A stretch of DNA of 64,000 bases from Flavobacterium limi (GCF_010645075.1 NZ_JAADZV010000003.1:186001-250000), one strand, 5' to 3'; positions 26,611 through 36,351 are shown, numbered from the stretch's first letter. The notes: generated by a model from the letters alone, not told the origin. Program-made: numbers and translations.

Positions 26611-27618
26611 TTACCATTTGATAATTGCACTTGCCCAGGTGAATCCACTTCCAAAAGCCGCTAAAACAACTGTATCTCCTGATTTGATTTTTCCCTGCTC
26701 CCAGGCTTCTGTTAAAGCGATTGGAATAGAGGCTGCAGTAGTGTTACCGTATTTTTGTATATTATTATGAACCTGATCGTCTGATAATTTGAACTTATTC
26801 TGAATGAATTGCGAGATTCTTAAATTCGCCTGATGCGGAATCAGCATGTCAATATCCGATACATTCAAACCGTTTGCTTCTAAACCTTCATTAATAACTT
26901 CGGCAAAACGCACAACTGCATTTTTAAATACAAATTGTCCATTCATATATGGATAATAACTTTCATCATTAGGGTCATTATCAGCAATAATATCTGTCAC
27001 CCAACGTGCTCCCATTCCAGGTGCCTGCAGAGCCAGTTCTTCAGCATGCTGCCCTTCAGAATGTAAATGTGTAGATAAAATTCCTTTGGATAAATCTTCT
27101 TCACGACTTAAAACCGCCGCTCCTGCCCCATCTCCAAAAATCACGGAAACTCCACGCCCACGAGTCGTCATGTCTAAACCTGTTGAATGAACCTCAGAAC
27201 CAATCACCAAAATATTTTTATACATTCCGGTTTTAATATATTGATCTGCTACAGAAATTGCATAAACAAAACCTGAACATTGGTTTCTGACATCTAAAGC
27301 CCCAACAGTTCTTAACCCCAAATCACGCTGCACTAAAACTCCGGGACCAGGAAAATAGTAATCCGGACTTAATGTGGCAAAAACTACAAAATCAATATCT
27401 TCTTTGGCTACACCTGAACGTTCAATTGCTATTTTAGCCGCTTTTACTCCCATAGAAGTTGTAGTATCTTCTCCACGAATAATATGTCTTCTTTCCTGAA
27501 TTCCGGTCCGCTCCTGAATCCACTCATCATTGGTATCCATAATCTTAGACAAATCATCGTTTGTCACCACATTTGAAGGAACATAATATCCTAAGCCCGC
27601 AATTTTTGAATGATACAT
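26611..27618 (-). CDS. fabH: 3-oxoacyl-ACP synthase III
   Basis: KAS III condensing enzyme that starts fatty-acid chains from acyl-CoA and malonyl-ACP. The catalytic triad is visible: C114 in VRNQCSGFVYA, histidine in LIPHQANLRI and asparagine in YGNTTAAS. The start MYHSKIAGLGYYVPSNVVTN and the C-terminal AAFGSGFTWASAIIKW are typical. At 335 residues it is full length. It is isolated from other fab genes, so a second, more specialised KAS III elsewhere is possible. Confidence 0.95.
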   Translation of the reverse strand: MYHSKIAGLGYYVPSNVVTNDDLSKIMDTNDEWIQERTGIQERRHIIRGEDTTTSMGVKAAKIAIERSGVAKEDIDFVVFATLSPDYYFPGPGVLVQRDLGLRTVGALDVRNQCSGFVYAISVADQYIKTGMYKNILVIGSEVHSTGLDMTTRGRGVSVIFGDGAGAAVLSREEDLSKGILSTHLHSEGQHAEELALQAPGMGARWVTDIIADNDPNDESYYPYMNGQFVFKNAVVRFAEVINEGLEANGLNVSDIDMLIPHQANLRISQFIQNKFKLSDDQVHNNIQKYGNTTAASIPIALTEAWEQGKIKSGDTVVLAAFGSGFTWASAIIKW

Positions 27619-27650
27619 ACTCTTTTTTTTATTTGTTAAAAATTGGACTG

Positions 27651-27658
27651 CAAATTTA
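27651..27658 (-). promoter_or_regulatory. -7 promoter box of fabH
   Basis: TAAATTTG on the minus strand, 32 nt before the fabH ATG. Confidence 0.55.
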
Positions 27659-27780
27659 AGTATACTTTAAAATATCAGAGTACAAATTACTACTTTTTTC
27701 GTAATTAACATTTCATATACTTTTAAAATATCCAATTGATATTAAAAGAATTAATTTTATAAATGACAAGAAAACAAAAA

Positions 27781-27806
27781 AGCCTCTAAAAATAATTTCA
27801 GAGGCT
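27781..27806 (-). terminator. Terminator of the M61 peptidase gene
   Basis: AGCCTCT, 12-nt loop, AGAGGCT, with a T-rich run on the minus strand, 21 nt past the stop. Confidence 0.8.
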
Positions 27807-27827
27807 TCCATTTGGTATTGTTTATTT

Positions 27828-29681
27828 CTAACCTTTCAACCAGGCATTTTTAAGTTTTTCTTTTGATGGATCAGTTGCCTTAAATGTCTCACTATCCTCA
27901 TAAGGTAACTTTACAGTCCCTTTTACGGTCTTATCAGCACCTGCTCTTTTTATCTGAACCGTAATCGTATCATTTTCTTTCCAATTTTCGCTTTCGCCAA
28001 TTAAGTCATAAATATTATCTAATGAATATGGTTTAGCATTTATAGACAAAATAATATCTCCGGGTTTAAGGTCTAAATTAGCAAAAAACGGATTTAACTC
28101 TATATCCGGACGCACACTTATTTGTTTTGTGTTTGGATCTATTCCTATGTATGGGACCTGACCCTTTAAGAAAACTGAACCGGCTTTTTTCTCAGATGCC
28201 TTCGAAACCCCCACTTTAGCTAAATATTGATCGTATGGAATTGGAGTTGTTCCGGCAACATAGGTTTTTAAAAATTCCCCAACTTCAGGATAAGTCAATT
28301 TTGTGATTTTATCAAAAAGTTCATTATCATTAAATGGTTTTTCAACTCCATATTCTTCAGATAATTTATGCATCAGATCCAGGATCCCTCTTTCTCCGTT
28401 ACTTTTTTCCCTGATAATAATATCGATACACATTCCGATTAAAGCCCCTTTTTGATATACATTTAAATACTGGTCTTTATAAGGCTGTTCTAATACATTC
28501 TTACTCATTACCGTAAATGACATTGTATCGTTTAAGCTTTTTGCCTGTTCAATTTTGTCAGCAATACGAGTATAAAATTCAGCTTCATCAATTAACCCCT
28601 GATTAATCTGAAAAAGATTGGCAAAATATTCCGTTACACCTTCATACATCCATAAATGTTCAGACATCTTTGGAGCGTTATAATCAAAATACTGAATTTC
28701 TTTAGAATGAATGGTTAATGGCGTTACGATATGGAAAAATTCGTGAGAAACCACATCTTTCATAGATTCCACCAATTTTTCTTTCGGCATTGATTCAGGT
28801 AAAACAACTGTAGTAGCTGTTGGATGTTCCAAAGCTCCAAAACCATGCGCATCATCTTTAGCCATGCTTGACAAATACAATAAAACTGTATATTTTTTGG
28901 TAGCATTTACTTTTCCTAAAAAGTTTTTTTGAGCCGTCATCATTGTTTTCATTTCCGGCGTAATACTTTCTGCTGTAAATTTTCCGGTTGGAGAATAAAC
29001 CGCAATCAGAATATCCATTCCGTTAACGTTAAATGTAGTATAATCTGGCTTAGAATACATAATTGGATTCTCAACCAAAACAGCGTAACGAGGCGTTGTA
29101 AAAACATCGCTTGTTTTGCTTGCATCTTCATCAGTCATTGAAGTTGCTCCCCAAAGTGTTTCAGGATGTGTGATCGTAACTTTATAAGGGATGTCTAATT
29201 TATCCTGAAAATACCCCACAAAACCATGTGTATTAACCATAAAATTAATTCCGGCATTGATGTTTGTTCCGGCTGGCGAAAACACATCATCATTACCAAA
29301 ACCTGTTCCTTTTTCAGTATCAAACGTATCTTCAACCAAATAGGTTATTGTTTTTAGTTTTTTTGCATCCGAAATCGACCAGGAATTTTCATCGATTCTT
29401 TTTACTGTCAAAGCATTTCCTTTAGCATCAAAAGCTTTAAAACCATCTGAATACTTTCCGTAATTATCTGTAGAATAAGTTCCGGGAACAGTTTTAGGTA
29501 TACTGTAAATTACTTCATCTGTTTTTATCTCAGGTGCTGTCACTGTTACCAAAACTTTATCATCCTTCACATCAGTAAGATTGATATTAACAGCAACGTT
29601 GTTTTTCACAGCACTAGAAGTCCCCGTTTTACAGCTCCAAAACGCAACTGCAAGTGCTAATGTGCAAATTATTTTTTTCAT
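27828..29681 (-). CDS. M61-family glycyl aminopeptidase-like lipoprotein with PDZ domain
   Basis: Zinc metallopeptidase of the M61 family, exported as a lipoprotein. The signal peptide ends at AFWSC with C17 as the lipid site. An N-terminal beta domain precedes the gluzincin core with HEFFH (H313, E314, H317) and YEGVTEYFAN as third-ligand region. A PDZ domain follows at about 500-590 (LKPGDIILSINAKPYS). Members cleave N-terminal Gly or Ala in vitro; the cellular substrate is unknown. At 617 residues it is full length. It appears monocistronic. Confidence 0.92.
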   Translation of the reverse strand: MKKIICTLALAVAFWSCKTGTSSAVKNNVAVNINLTDVKDDKVLVTVTAPEIKTDEVIYSIPKTVPGTYSTDNYGKYSDGFKAFDAKGNALTVKRIDENSWSISDAKKLKTITYLVEDTFDTEKGTGFGNDDVFSPAGTNINAGINFMVNTHGFVGYFQDKLDIPYKVTITHPETLWGATSMTDEDASKTSDVFTTPRYAVLVENPIMYSKPDYTTFNVNGMDILIAVYSPTGKFTAESITPEMKTMMTAQKNFLGKVNATKKYTVLLYLSSMAKDDAHGFGALEHPTATTVVLPESMPKEKLVESMKDVVSHEFFHIVTPLTIHSKEIQYFDYNAPKMSEHLWMYEGVTEYFANLFQINQGLIDEAEFYTRIADKIEQAKSLNDTMSFTVMSKNVLEQPYKDQYLNVYQKGALIGMCIDIIIREKSNGERGILDLMHKLSEEYGVEKPFNDNELFDKITKLTYPEVGEFLKTYVAGTTPIPYDQYLAKVGVSKASEKKAGSVFLKGQVPYIGIDPNTKQISVRPDIELNPFFANLDLKPGDIILSINAKPYSLDNIYDLIGESENWKENDTITVQIKRAGADKTVKGTVKLPYEDSETFKATDPSKEKLKNAWLKG

Positions 29682-29748
29682 GTATTTTAAAGTTTATTTT
29701 TATATAAGTCTTACAAATTGTAAAACTGTTACAGTAAAGATATAAATA

Positions 29749-29777
29749 AAAAAACTCCTGCAATTCAGGAGTTTTTT
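29749..29777 (-). terminator. Terminator of the TIGR03643 gene
   Basis: AAAAAACTCCTG, loop CAATT, CAGGAGTTTTTT. The perfect 12-bp stem ends 3 nt from the stop codon, and a T run continues on the minus strand. Confidence 0.88.
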
Positions 29778-29779
29778 GA

Positions 29780-30061
29780 TTAGTCTAATTTATTTTTTAT
29801 ATAATACTTTCCGTCCAAATCTTCATCAAAATCGTCTATTTTTACTGGTTTTGGTTTTGGTTTATTTGCGATTGCCTTCTTTTTCCACATCTCAAATTTT
29901 TCAAGAGGCATTTTCTTTTTCATTATTTCCAGAACTTCTTTTTCTGACAATCCAAATTCTTTCTTTATGATCTCGAATGGATTTCTCTCTTCTAATGCCA
30001 ACGAAACAAGCTTTTCAGTTTGTTCCCAATTCAATTCTTTGCGGTTACTCTTTTTCATCAC
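29780..30061 (-). CDS. TIGR03643 / DUF2805 family small protein
   Basis: A small basic protein of 93 residues with the family core LVSLALEERNPFEIIKKEFGLSEKEV and MKKKMPLEKFEMWKKK. It looks like a compact helical, helix-turn-helix-like fold of unknown role. The C-terminal third is Lys/Pro rich and then acidic. It has its own terminator and no obvious partner; the 233 nt upstream to DoxX are AT-rich and empty. Confidence 0.8.
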   Translation of the reverse strand: MMKKSNRKELNWEQTEKLVSLALEERNPFEIIKKEFGLSEKEVLEIMKKKMPLEKFEMWKKKAIANKPKPKPVKIDDFDEDLDGKYYIKNKLD

Positions 30062-30295
30062 GTGAAAATTAATTCAAAATAGAGGGTTAATGATTAATAG
30101 ATTGATTTTCAATTTAAGTATCAATATTAATAAAAAAAATAATTAGTTGATCAGATTGAGTATATTTTTTTATTCGTTTAAGCTTTTTTTTTCAGCATAT
30201 GAATTTTGAAATATTTCTTTTATAAATTATTCATTTTTCACTTAATTAAATACACCTTATACCTGTTAAGATATATTTATATCAAGATCATTAAT

Positions 30296-30649
30296 CTAAG
30301 TATACTGGTATGCCCACAAAATCAACAAAAGTTGTAATGGCATACGTAGCAATAAAATCCATTTTGGCAAGCCAAAACCTGCCTTTTTATTTTGATACAT
30401 AAAGAGATTTGCCGGAAACACAGCAACCAGCAAAGCTATTATTCCCCATGCGGCAAAATGACTGAAAGAAGGAAGCATAAGTAGAATACCTAAAATTATT
30501 TCTGCAGCTCCGCTTAAAGTATTTAATAATCCGGGATTTGAAAAATAAGGAGGAATGATTTTAAGATACATCCTCGGGCACCTGAAATGATTGATTCCGG
30601 CAGCAATATAAAGTAAAGCCATTAAATACAAATGCCAGGAGAAATCCAT
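30296..30649 (-). CDS. DoxX-family membrane protein
   Basis: A 117-residue protein with four predicted membrane helices. It shows the DoxX pattern YIAAGINHFRCPRMYLKIIPPY and LSGAAEIILGILLMLP. Members are linked to quinone or redox functions in a few cases, but most are uncharacterised. It lies 75 nt downstream of the EamA transporter gene on the same strand, so co-transcription is possible. Confidence 0.85.
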   Translation of the reverse strand: MDFSWHLYLMALLYIAAGINHFRCPRMYLKIIPPYFSNPGLLNTLSGAAEIILGILLMLPSFSHFAAWGIIALLVAVFPANLFMYQNKKAGFGLPKWILLLRMPLQLLLILWAYQYT

Positions 30650-30724
30650 AATAACGAGATTTTAGAATTAATTTAATTTCAAAGACTTTTACCTCTAAAG
30701 ATGTTCTTTTTTACAAATAATAAA

Positions 30725-31618
30725 TCAACCATTTTTAAATTTAATATTCATTATAATGATCGCTAAAATAATAAGTATAATTCCAATCCATTGCAAAAAA
30801 ATTACTTTTTCGTTTAATAAAACAAAAGCCATCATTACAGAAACAGGCAGCTCCAATGCCGAAACTATGCTTCCTAAACCAATTCCTGTCAATGGGAAAC
30901 CTGCATTCATGAGCATTGGAGGAATAATAGTTCCGAAAAGAGAAAGTACAATACCCCATTTTAGAAAAATTGAAAAATTAAAAGGTGTGTTTTGCGTAGC
31001 CAATGCAAAAGAAAAAACAATGACTGCCCCTCCCAAAAGCATGTATAAACTTCGTTGCGCGGAAGAAATTTCGACAGCAACGCGATTTGCAGTAAACATA
31101 GTTGTAGTAAATGATGCTGCAGCGAGAACACCCCAGCCAATTCCTCTCCAATCTAATACAATATCATTATTAAAAATATTGGTTGCCAAAAGAGTTCCAA
31201 CAAGAACAATAAAAACAGCTGTTATTTTTTGAAGTGAAGGTAATTTCCTTTCTAAAATCATTTCGAGCAAAACTCCCATCCAGACAGTTTGCATTAGTAA
31301 AACAATACCGATAGAAACCGGAATGTATTTTACCGCCAAATAATAAAATAAACTGGTCATTCCCATCGAAGTTCCTGCCAGCATTAAACTAATAATATTT
31401 TTTGTCGTTGCTTTTACTACATTATGTTTATGTTTTAGTTTTTGAAAAGCATTAATCAGCAAAATACCTGAAATTCCTAATATAAATTGGGCTGTTGTAA
31501 CTTCAGCAGTAGTAAAACCTTCAGTATAAGCCATTTTTACAAAAGTAGCCAGCATCCCATAACTTGTAGCACCTAAAGCTACCAGAAAAACTCCTTTCAG
31601 GACATTTTTTTGTGACAT
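30725..31618 (-). CDS. EamA/DMT-family transporter
   Basis: An inner-membrane drug/metabolite transporter with ten predicted helices arranged as two EamA repeats. ATSYGMLATFVKMAY begins the first and LAAASFTTTMFTANRVAVE the second. The substrate is unknown. ATG 31618 (MSQKNVLKG) is chosen. The frame is open 26 codons further upstream, but a TATCTTTG promoter box lies inside that stretch, and the extension has no family resemblance. The chosen form has 297 residues, normal for the family. Confidence 0.88.
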   Translation of the reverse strand: MSQKNVLKGVFLVALGATSYGMLATFVKMAYTEGFTTAEVTTAQFILGISGILLINAFQKLKHKHNVVKATTKNIISLMLAGTSMGMTSLFYYLAVKYIPVSIGIVLLMQTVWMGVLLEMILERKLPSLQKITAVFIVLVGTLLATNIFNNDIVLDWRGIGWGVLAAASFTTTMFTANRVAVEISSAQRSLYMLLGGAVIVFSFALATQNTPFNFSIFLKWGIVLSLFGTIIPPMLMNAGFPLTGIGLGSIVSALELPVSVMMAFVLLNEKVIFLQWIGIILIILAIIIMNIKFKNG

Positions 31619-31646
31619 TCTTGTTTTATTTAAAAAAATTAGCCTG

Positions 31647-31654
31647 CAAAGATA
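31647..31654 (-). promoter_or_regulatory. -7 promoter box of the EamA gene
   Basis: TATCTTTG on the minus strand, 28 nt before the ATG at 31618. Confidence 0.55.
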
Positions 31655-31798
31655 ACACTTAGTTTTTAGCTCAATGTTAAAAATTGGAAAAGACAAATTT
31701 GAACTTTAAGAACCAACTGCATTTATTTCTGAAAAATTAAACCTTCAATCTGCTTCATTTAAAAAAATTCTTTATTTTGCACCCAAATCGAAAAAACA

Positions 31799-32518
31799 AT
31801 GAAAAAAATAATTATTGCAATTATTGCAATTGGCTTATTAGCTGTCTCATGTGATAAAAAAGAATCAACAGACGGTTTGCATCTTACAGGAAATATAAAA
31901 GGATTAAAAGAGGGAAAATTATACATCCAAAGATATAATGACACAGCTTTGGTAGCTATTGACAGCATTAAAATTGATGGAAACTCTGCTTTTGAAACCA
32001 ATATAAAACTGGAATCACCTGAAATGCTTTATTTATTTCTGGATCGCGGAGTAACCAATTCATTAGATAATAACATTATGTTTTTTGCTGAACCAGGAAA
32101 TGTAAACATTGATGCAAATCTTGATAATTTTATCAATGGTGCCAAAATTACGGGTTCAAAAAATCACGAATTATATGAAGAATACTTAAAAATAGCTTCT
32201 CGTTTTAAAGACGAAAACCTATCATTAATTGAAGCAAAATTCAAAGCATTAAAAAGACAGGATCAAAAAGCAATTGACAGTATTGTGGCAAAAGGTGACT
32301 CAAACATTAAAAGAAAATATTTGTTTGCTACTAATTTTGCAATTAACAATAAAGATCACGAAATAGCACCATATATTGCTTTAGCAGAAATTTACGATAT
32401 CAATATTAAATTCCTGGATACAATTCAAAAATCAATGACACCTAAAGTGGCAAATTCAATGTACGGTAAAAAACTTACCAAGTATGTAAATGAGATTAAA
32501 AAAGAAGAAAAGAAATAA
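31799..32518 (+). CDS. DUF4369-containing lipoprotein
   Basis: A 239-residue lipoprotein with lipobox LLAVSC (C18). A DUF4369-like beta domain follows (about 25-125: LTGNIKGLKEGKLYIQRYND and DRGVTNSLDNNIMFFAEPGNVNID), then a helical C-terminal part. In many Bacteroidetes proteins this domain precedes a thioredoxin-like TlpA domain. That domain is absent here and the protein ends in KKEEKK, so this is the stand-alone form. Role unknown. Divergent from the EamA gene. Confidence 0.8.
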   Translation: MKKIIIAIIAIGLLAVSCDKKESTDGLHLTGNIKGLKEGKLYIQRYNDTALVAIDSIKIDGNSAFETNIKLESPEMLYLFLDRGVTNSLDNNIMFFAEPGNVNIDANLDNFINGAKITGSKNHELYEEYLKIASRFKDENLSLIEAKFKALKRQDQKAIDSIVAKGDSNIKRKYLFATNFAINNKDHEIAPYIALAEIYDINIKFLDTIQKSMTPKVANSMYGKKLTKYVNEIKKEEKK

Positions 32519-32537
32519 ATTAAATCCTTAAAAATTT

Positions 32538-32571
32538 AAGAAAGGCCTGAAAATATTTTCAGGCCTTTCTT
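32538..32571 (+). terminator. Terminator of the DUF4369 lipoprotein gene
   Basis: A 15-bp perfect stem around AAAGGCCTGAAA and its complement, 20 nt past the stop; T-rich on both strands. Confidence 0.88.
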
Positions 32572-32619
32572 AATTCACAAAACCCAAGCCAAACGGTTCA
32601 AAATTATTTTAAAAAACAA

Positions 32620-32648
32620 AATCCTGTAAGCATTAAACTTACAGGATT
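32620..32648 (-). terminator. Terminator of tRNA-Gln
   Basis: AATCCTGTAAG, loop CATTAAA, CTTACAGGATT, with a T-rich run on the minus strand, 11 nt past the tRNA 3' end. Confidence 0.8.
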
Positions 32649-32658
32649 TATTTACTTG

Positions 32659-32729
32659 TTGGTCTACTAGGACTCGAACCTAGAAAGACGGCACCAAAAA
32701 CCGTAGTGTTACCATTACACCATAGACCA
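32659..32729 (-). tRNA. tRNA-Gln (anticodon TTG)
   Basis: A cloverleaf of 71 nt: acceptor TGGTCTA/TAGACCA, D arm GTGT/ACAC, and anticodon stem ACGGT/GCCGT around loop TTTTGGT with anticodon TTG. The T arm is CTAGG-TTCGAGT-CCTAG, with discriminator A and no encoded CCA. It reads on the minus strand from its own promoter. No integrase or attachment-like repeat adjoins it. Confidence 0.96.
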
Positions 32730-32754
32730 ATAAAGTAGTGCGGTTTAGCGAGTG

Positions 32755-32762
32755 CAAATTTA
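32755..32762 (-). promoter_or_regulatory. -7 promoter box of tRNA-Gln
   Basis: TAAATTTG on the minus strand, 25 nt before the tRNA 5' end. Confidence 0.6.
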
Positions 32763-32884
32763 GAGCTTTTTTTAGTTTGCGCAAACTTTTTGACAAAAAA
32801 AATGATTTTTTTTGTCTTTTTTTTTCTTTCAAACCCGCAATATCATTGCAAATATTTCATAAACAACAGGTTACTCCTACCAAA

Positions 32885-32892
32885 TACTTTTG
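32885..32892 (+). promoter_or_regulatory. Candidate -7 promoter box of the DUF2723 gene
   Basis: TACTTTTG on the plus strand, 87 nt before the ATG. Apart from this and the tRNA, 32572-32979 holds no gene that I can support. Confidence 0.4.
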
Positions 32893-32979
32893 TAGATTTT
32901 TTTGTTAATGCTCGTTTCTTTACACAAAAAAACATTTTCTTTGTAAGATAGAAAACATACAAAATTTTAATACCCAAAT

Positions 32980-35900
32980 ATGGCACAATTCAATTTCAAT
33001 AAATGGAATACAATTATTGGTTGGTTTGCATTTGCAATCGCTTTAATTACTTATACACTAACTGTTGAACCTACCATGAGCTTCTGGGATTGTGGCGAAT
33101 ATATCGCTACAGCTGCCAAACTTGAAGTTGGCCACCCACCCGGAGCGCCTTTATTTCAAATGATGGGAGCCTTTTTTGCCATGTTTGCAATCGACAATCA
33201 GCATGTCGCTTTAATGGTTAACATGATGTCTGTTTTTTCAAGTGCTTTTACTATTTTATTTATGTTTTGGTCATCATCTATGATTTTGAAAAAAATCATA
33301 GCTCGTTTTACTGAAATCGATCAAAATAATTCAATTGCAATCTTAGGCAGTTCTTTTGTTGGAGCTTTAGCCTATACCTTTTCAGACAGCTTTTGGTTTA
33401 ATGCCGTCGAAGCTGAAGTTTATGCAATGGCGTCATTATTAATTGCATTGCTTTTTTGGCTTGGATTACGCTGGGAGCAAGATATGGACAAACCAAAGGG
33501 AAACAAATGGCTACTCATTATTTCCCTGGTTATTGGTCTATCGTTTGGAGTTCACTTTATGGCATTATTAACCATTCCGGCTATTGGCTTTTTATACTTC
33601 TTCAAGCATTATGAAAAAGTTACCATAAAAAACTTCATCATCGGCAATATTGTAGTGATTGCAATTTTATTGTTTATTTTTAAGTTACTTCTTCCTTTGA
33701 CGATGGCATTCTTTGGCAAAACTGAAGTATTTATGGTAAACAGCATGGGATTACCTTTTAACTCAGGAACCATTTTTGTTGCTTTACTTTTTATCGCTTT
33801 CTTTTATTTTGGACTAAAATACACCAAACAAAAAGGATTCGTTTTCTATAACACCATTATTTTATGCATTCTGTTTATCCTGATTGGATTTTCTACATGG
33901 ATGATGTTGCCTGTACGTGCCAACGCAAACACAGTAATAAACGAAAACAAACCATCTGATGCCACAGAAGTTTTAGCATACTACAACCGTGAACAATACG
34001 GCGTAAATCCATTGTTTTACGGACCACAATACACCGAAGTTTTTGCCGGACTGGATGAAAAAACTCCTTATCTGGATAAAAAACCGAACTACGAAAGAGA
34101 CTATAAAACCGGTAAATATATTATTACCAACAATTATAAAAACGCAGAACAAAATAGCGATGATAATCAAAAAACGATTTTGCCTAGAATGTGGAGTACC
34201 GAAAACGGGCATATTCAAAATTATATCAATTTCACAAATCCACCGCAGTTCAAAATAAACCCTAATTATCCTTATGAAGAGGATTTAGGAAAATACGGAA
34301 TCGATGCCAATCAGTTAACTGAAGATGAGTACAACAAAGCCATTGCACAACTGCGTAACGAAGTTGAAAAAACAGTTCAGGAATTCAGACAGGCTTACGC
34401 CCAAAAACAAATTGACAACGAAGGCTATGTAAAATTCTTAAGGAGTTACAGCGATTACTTAATCATCGAAAAGCCTTCAAACGTTGACAATTTCAGTTTT
34501 ATGTTCGAATATCAGTTTGGATATATGTACTGGAGATATCTGATGTGGAATTTCGTAGGGCGCCAAAGCGATGTTCAGGGAAAATACGACAATCTTGACG
34601 GCAACTGGATTAGCGGAATTAAACCTTTAGATTCACTCCATTTAGGCTCCCAGGACAATTTACCTTCAGACGTTTTAAACAATAAAGGACGAAATGTTTA
34701 TTATTTCTTACCGTTCATTTTAGGACTTATCGGACTTATGTATCATGCCAACAAAGACCTTAAAAGCTTTTATGTTCTTTTAGTATTATTCTTATTCACA
34801 GGAATTGCACTTAAAATTTACCTGAACGAAAGACCTTTTGAACCTCGTGAAAGAGATTATGCTCTTGTTGGTTCTTTTTATGTTTTTGCAATCTGGATAG
34901 GCTTTGGGGTTTATTCTTTATACGAAACTATTCAGAAATATGTAGCACCGAAAATTGCAGGACCTGTTATTATTGCCGGAAGTTTATTGGCCGCTCCTGT
35001 TTTAATGGCTTCTCAAAACTGGGATGATCACGACAGATCAGGCAAATATACCGCTGTTGCAATGGCAAAAGCATATCTGACATCATGTGACAAAGATGCT
35101 ATTTTATTTACAATTGGAGACAATGACACTTTTCCATTATGGTACGCACAAGAAATTGAAGGTATTCGTACTGATGTAAAGATCGTAAATACGAGCCTTT
35201 TCATGACCGACTGGTATATTGATCAGATGAAAGCCAAATCGTATGAATCTGAACCTTTGCCAATCTCATTTAAACACGAAGAATATGTTGGTGATAAATT
35301 AGATTATGTGGCTCACATTCCAAAAGTAGAAACCCGTTGGGATATTAAGGATTTTATCACTTTCATAAAACACCCAAAATCAACTGTTGGCTTACAAAAC
35401 GGTCAAACTATTCATTTTTTCCCAACTAATAAAATCAGAATTTCTGTTGATAAAAATACAATCATCAAAAACAAGGTAGTCAATGCTAAATACAACGATT
35501 CTATTGTATCGTATATGGACATCGATATAAAAGGAAGTGCTATTTATAAAAACCGCCTGATGATGTTAGATCTTTTAGCTAACAACAACTGGAAAAGACC
35601 AATTTATTTTAGCGGCGGCGCGTTTGACGATGAAGATTATTTATGGTTAAAAGACTACCTTCAATTAGACGGAATGGTTTACAAATTAGTTCCAATTAAA
35701 AACACTCCTTCAAAAGACGGTGGGCCAATGGACATGGGCCAAATTGACGCTGATAAAATGTACAATATTGTAACAAAATGGGATTGGGGAAACAGTAACG
35801 GTAATATATATCACGACCCTGAAACCAGAAGAAACAGTATCACGTACCGTACGAATCTTTCCCGGTTAATGAATCAGCTTCTCGCTGAAGGCAAAATAGA

Positions 35901-36258
35901 TAAAGCCAAAAACATTATTAATCTGGCGATGACAAAAATGCCGTTAGATCAATATGGATATTATTCTTTAGTTGAACCTTTTGCAGGCGGTTATTACAAA
36001 GTGGGCGAAAAAGAAAAAGCTCAGGATTTACTAAATAAACTTGTTCAGAAATACAAAGAAAATCTTAATTACTATGCCACTTTAAGCGGTGCAGATCAAT
36101 CTGACTTAGCAATTGATATCATAACAGATATTGAACGCTACAGAAGCCTGCTTCAGGTCATGAAAGCCAATAAAGACACGGCTTTTTACAACACTCACAA
36201 AACAACTTTTAACACCTATGTAAACGTGTTCGAGCGCTTTGGCCGTGAGAAAGAATAA
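32980..36258 (+). CDS. DUF2723-family membrane glycosyltransferase (TMEM260-like)
   Basis: A very large inner-membrane protein of 1092 residues. The N-terminal GT-C-like region (1-320) has about eight helices. It carries the family motif LTVEPTMSFWDCGEYIATAAKLEVGHPPGAP in its first loop, whose acidic residue and HPPG are the expected catalytic region. A second helix group lies at about 570-690. A large soluble C-terminal part includes FTIGDNDTFPLWYAQEIEGIRTDV and ends in helical TPR-like repeats. The human relative TMEM260 is a protein O-mannosyltransferase, so a role in periplasmic protein O-glycosylation is reasonable but inferred. It is monocistronic and followed by a terminator. Confidence 0.88.
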   Translation: MAQFNFNKWNTIIGWFAFAIALITYTLTVEPTMSFWDCGEYIATAAKLEVGHPPGAPLFQMMGAFFAMFAIDNQHVALMVNMMSVFSSAFTILFMFWSSSMILKKIIARFTEIDQNNSIAILGSSFVGALAYTFSDSFWFNAVEAEVYAMASLLIALLFWLGLRWEQDMDKPKGNKWLLIISLVIGLSFGVHFMALLTIPAIGFLYFFKHYEKVTIKNFIIGNIVVIAILLFIFKLLLPLTMAFFGKTEVFMVNSMGLPFNSGTIFVALLFIAFFYFGLKYTKQKGFVFYNTIILCILFILIGFSTWMMLPVRANANTVINENKPSDATEVLAYYNREQYGVNPLFYGPQYTEVFAGLDEKTPYLDKKPNYERDYKTGKYIITNNYKNAEQNSDDNQKTILPRMWSTENGHIQNYINFTNPPQFKINPNYPYEEDLGKYGIDANQLTEDEYNKAIAQLRNEVEKTVQEFRQAYAQKQIDNEGYVKFLRSYSDYLIIEKPSNVDNFSFMFEYQFGYMYWRYLMWNFVGRQSDVQGKYDNLDGNWISGIKPLDSLHLGSQDNLPSDVLNNKGRNVYYFLPFILGLIGLMYHANKDLKSFYVLLVLFLFTGIALKIYLNERPFEPRERDYALVGSFYVFAIWIGFGVYSLYETIQKYVAPKIAGPVIIAGSLLAAPVLMASQNWDDHDRSGKYTAVAMAKAYLTSCDKDAILFTIGDNDTFPLWYAQEIEGIRTDVKIVNTSLFMTDWYIDQMKAKSYESEPLPISFKHEEYVGDKLDYVAHIPKVETRWDIKDFITFIKHPKSTVGLQNGQTIHFFPTNKIRISVDKNTIIKNKVVNAKYNDSIVSYMDIDIKGSAIYKNRLMMLDLLANNNWKRPIYFSGGAFDDEDYLWLKDYLQLDGMVYKLVPIKNTPSKDGGPMDMGQIDADKMYNIVTKWDWGNSNGNIYHDPETRRNSITYRTNLSRLMNQLLAEGKIDKAKNIINLAMTKMPLDQYGYYSLVEPFAGGYYKVGEKEKAQDLLNKLVQKYKENLNYYATLSGADQSDLAIDIITDIERYRSLLQVMKANKDTAFYNTHKTTFNTYVNVFERFGREKE

Positions 36259-36281
36259 TATACAAAAAATATACTGATTAA

Positions 36282-36320
36282 AAAAATGCAGTGCTGTTAG
36301 TAAAATAGCACTGCATTTTT
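36282..36320 (+). terminator. Terminator of the DUF2723 gene
   Basis: AAAAATGCAGTGCT, 11-nt loop, AGCACTGCATTTTT: a perfect 14-bp stem followed by T residues. Confidence 0.9.
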
Positions 36321-36351
36321 TAATTTTACATATCTCTAAAATGTTTCCAAA

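Noticed and set aside
30756..31232. Open frame of 158 codons antisense to the EamA transporter
   Set aside because: It lies wholly within a clear transporter gene, has no promoter and shows low-complexity composition.
31619..31696. 26-residue extension of the EamA transporter
   Set aside because: A TATCTTTG box sits inside it and the extension has no family resemblance.
32659..32729. tRNA-Gln as an integration site
   Set aside because: No integrase, no repeated tRNA 3' end and only core genes on both sides.
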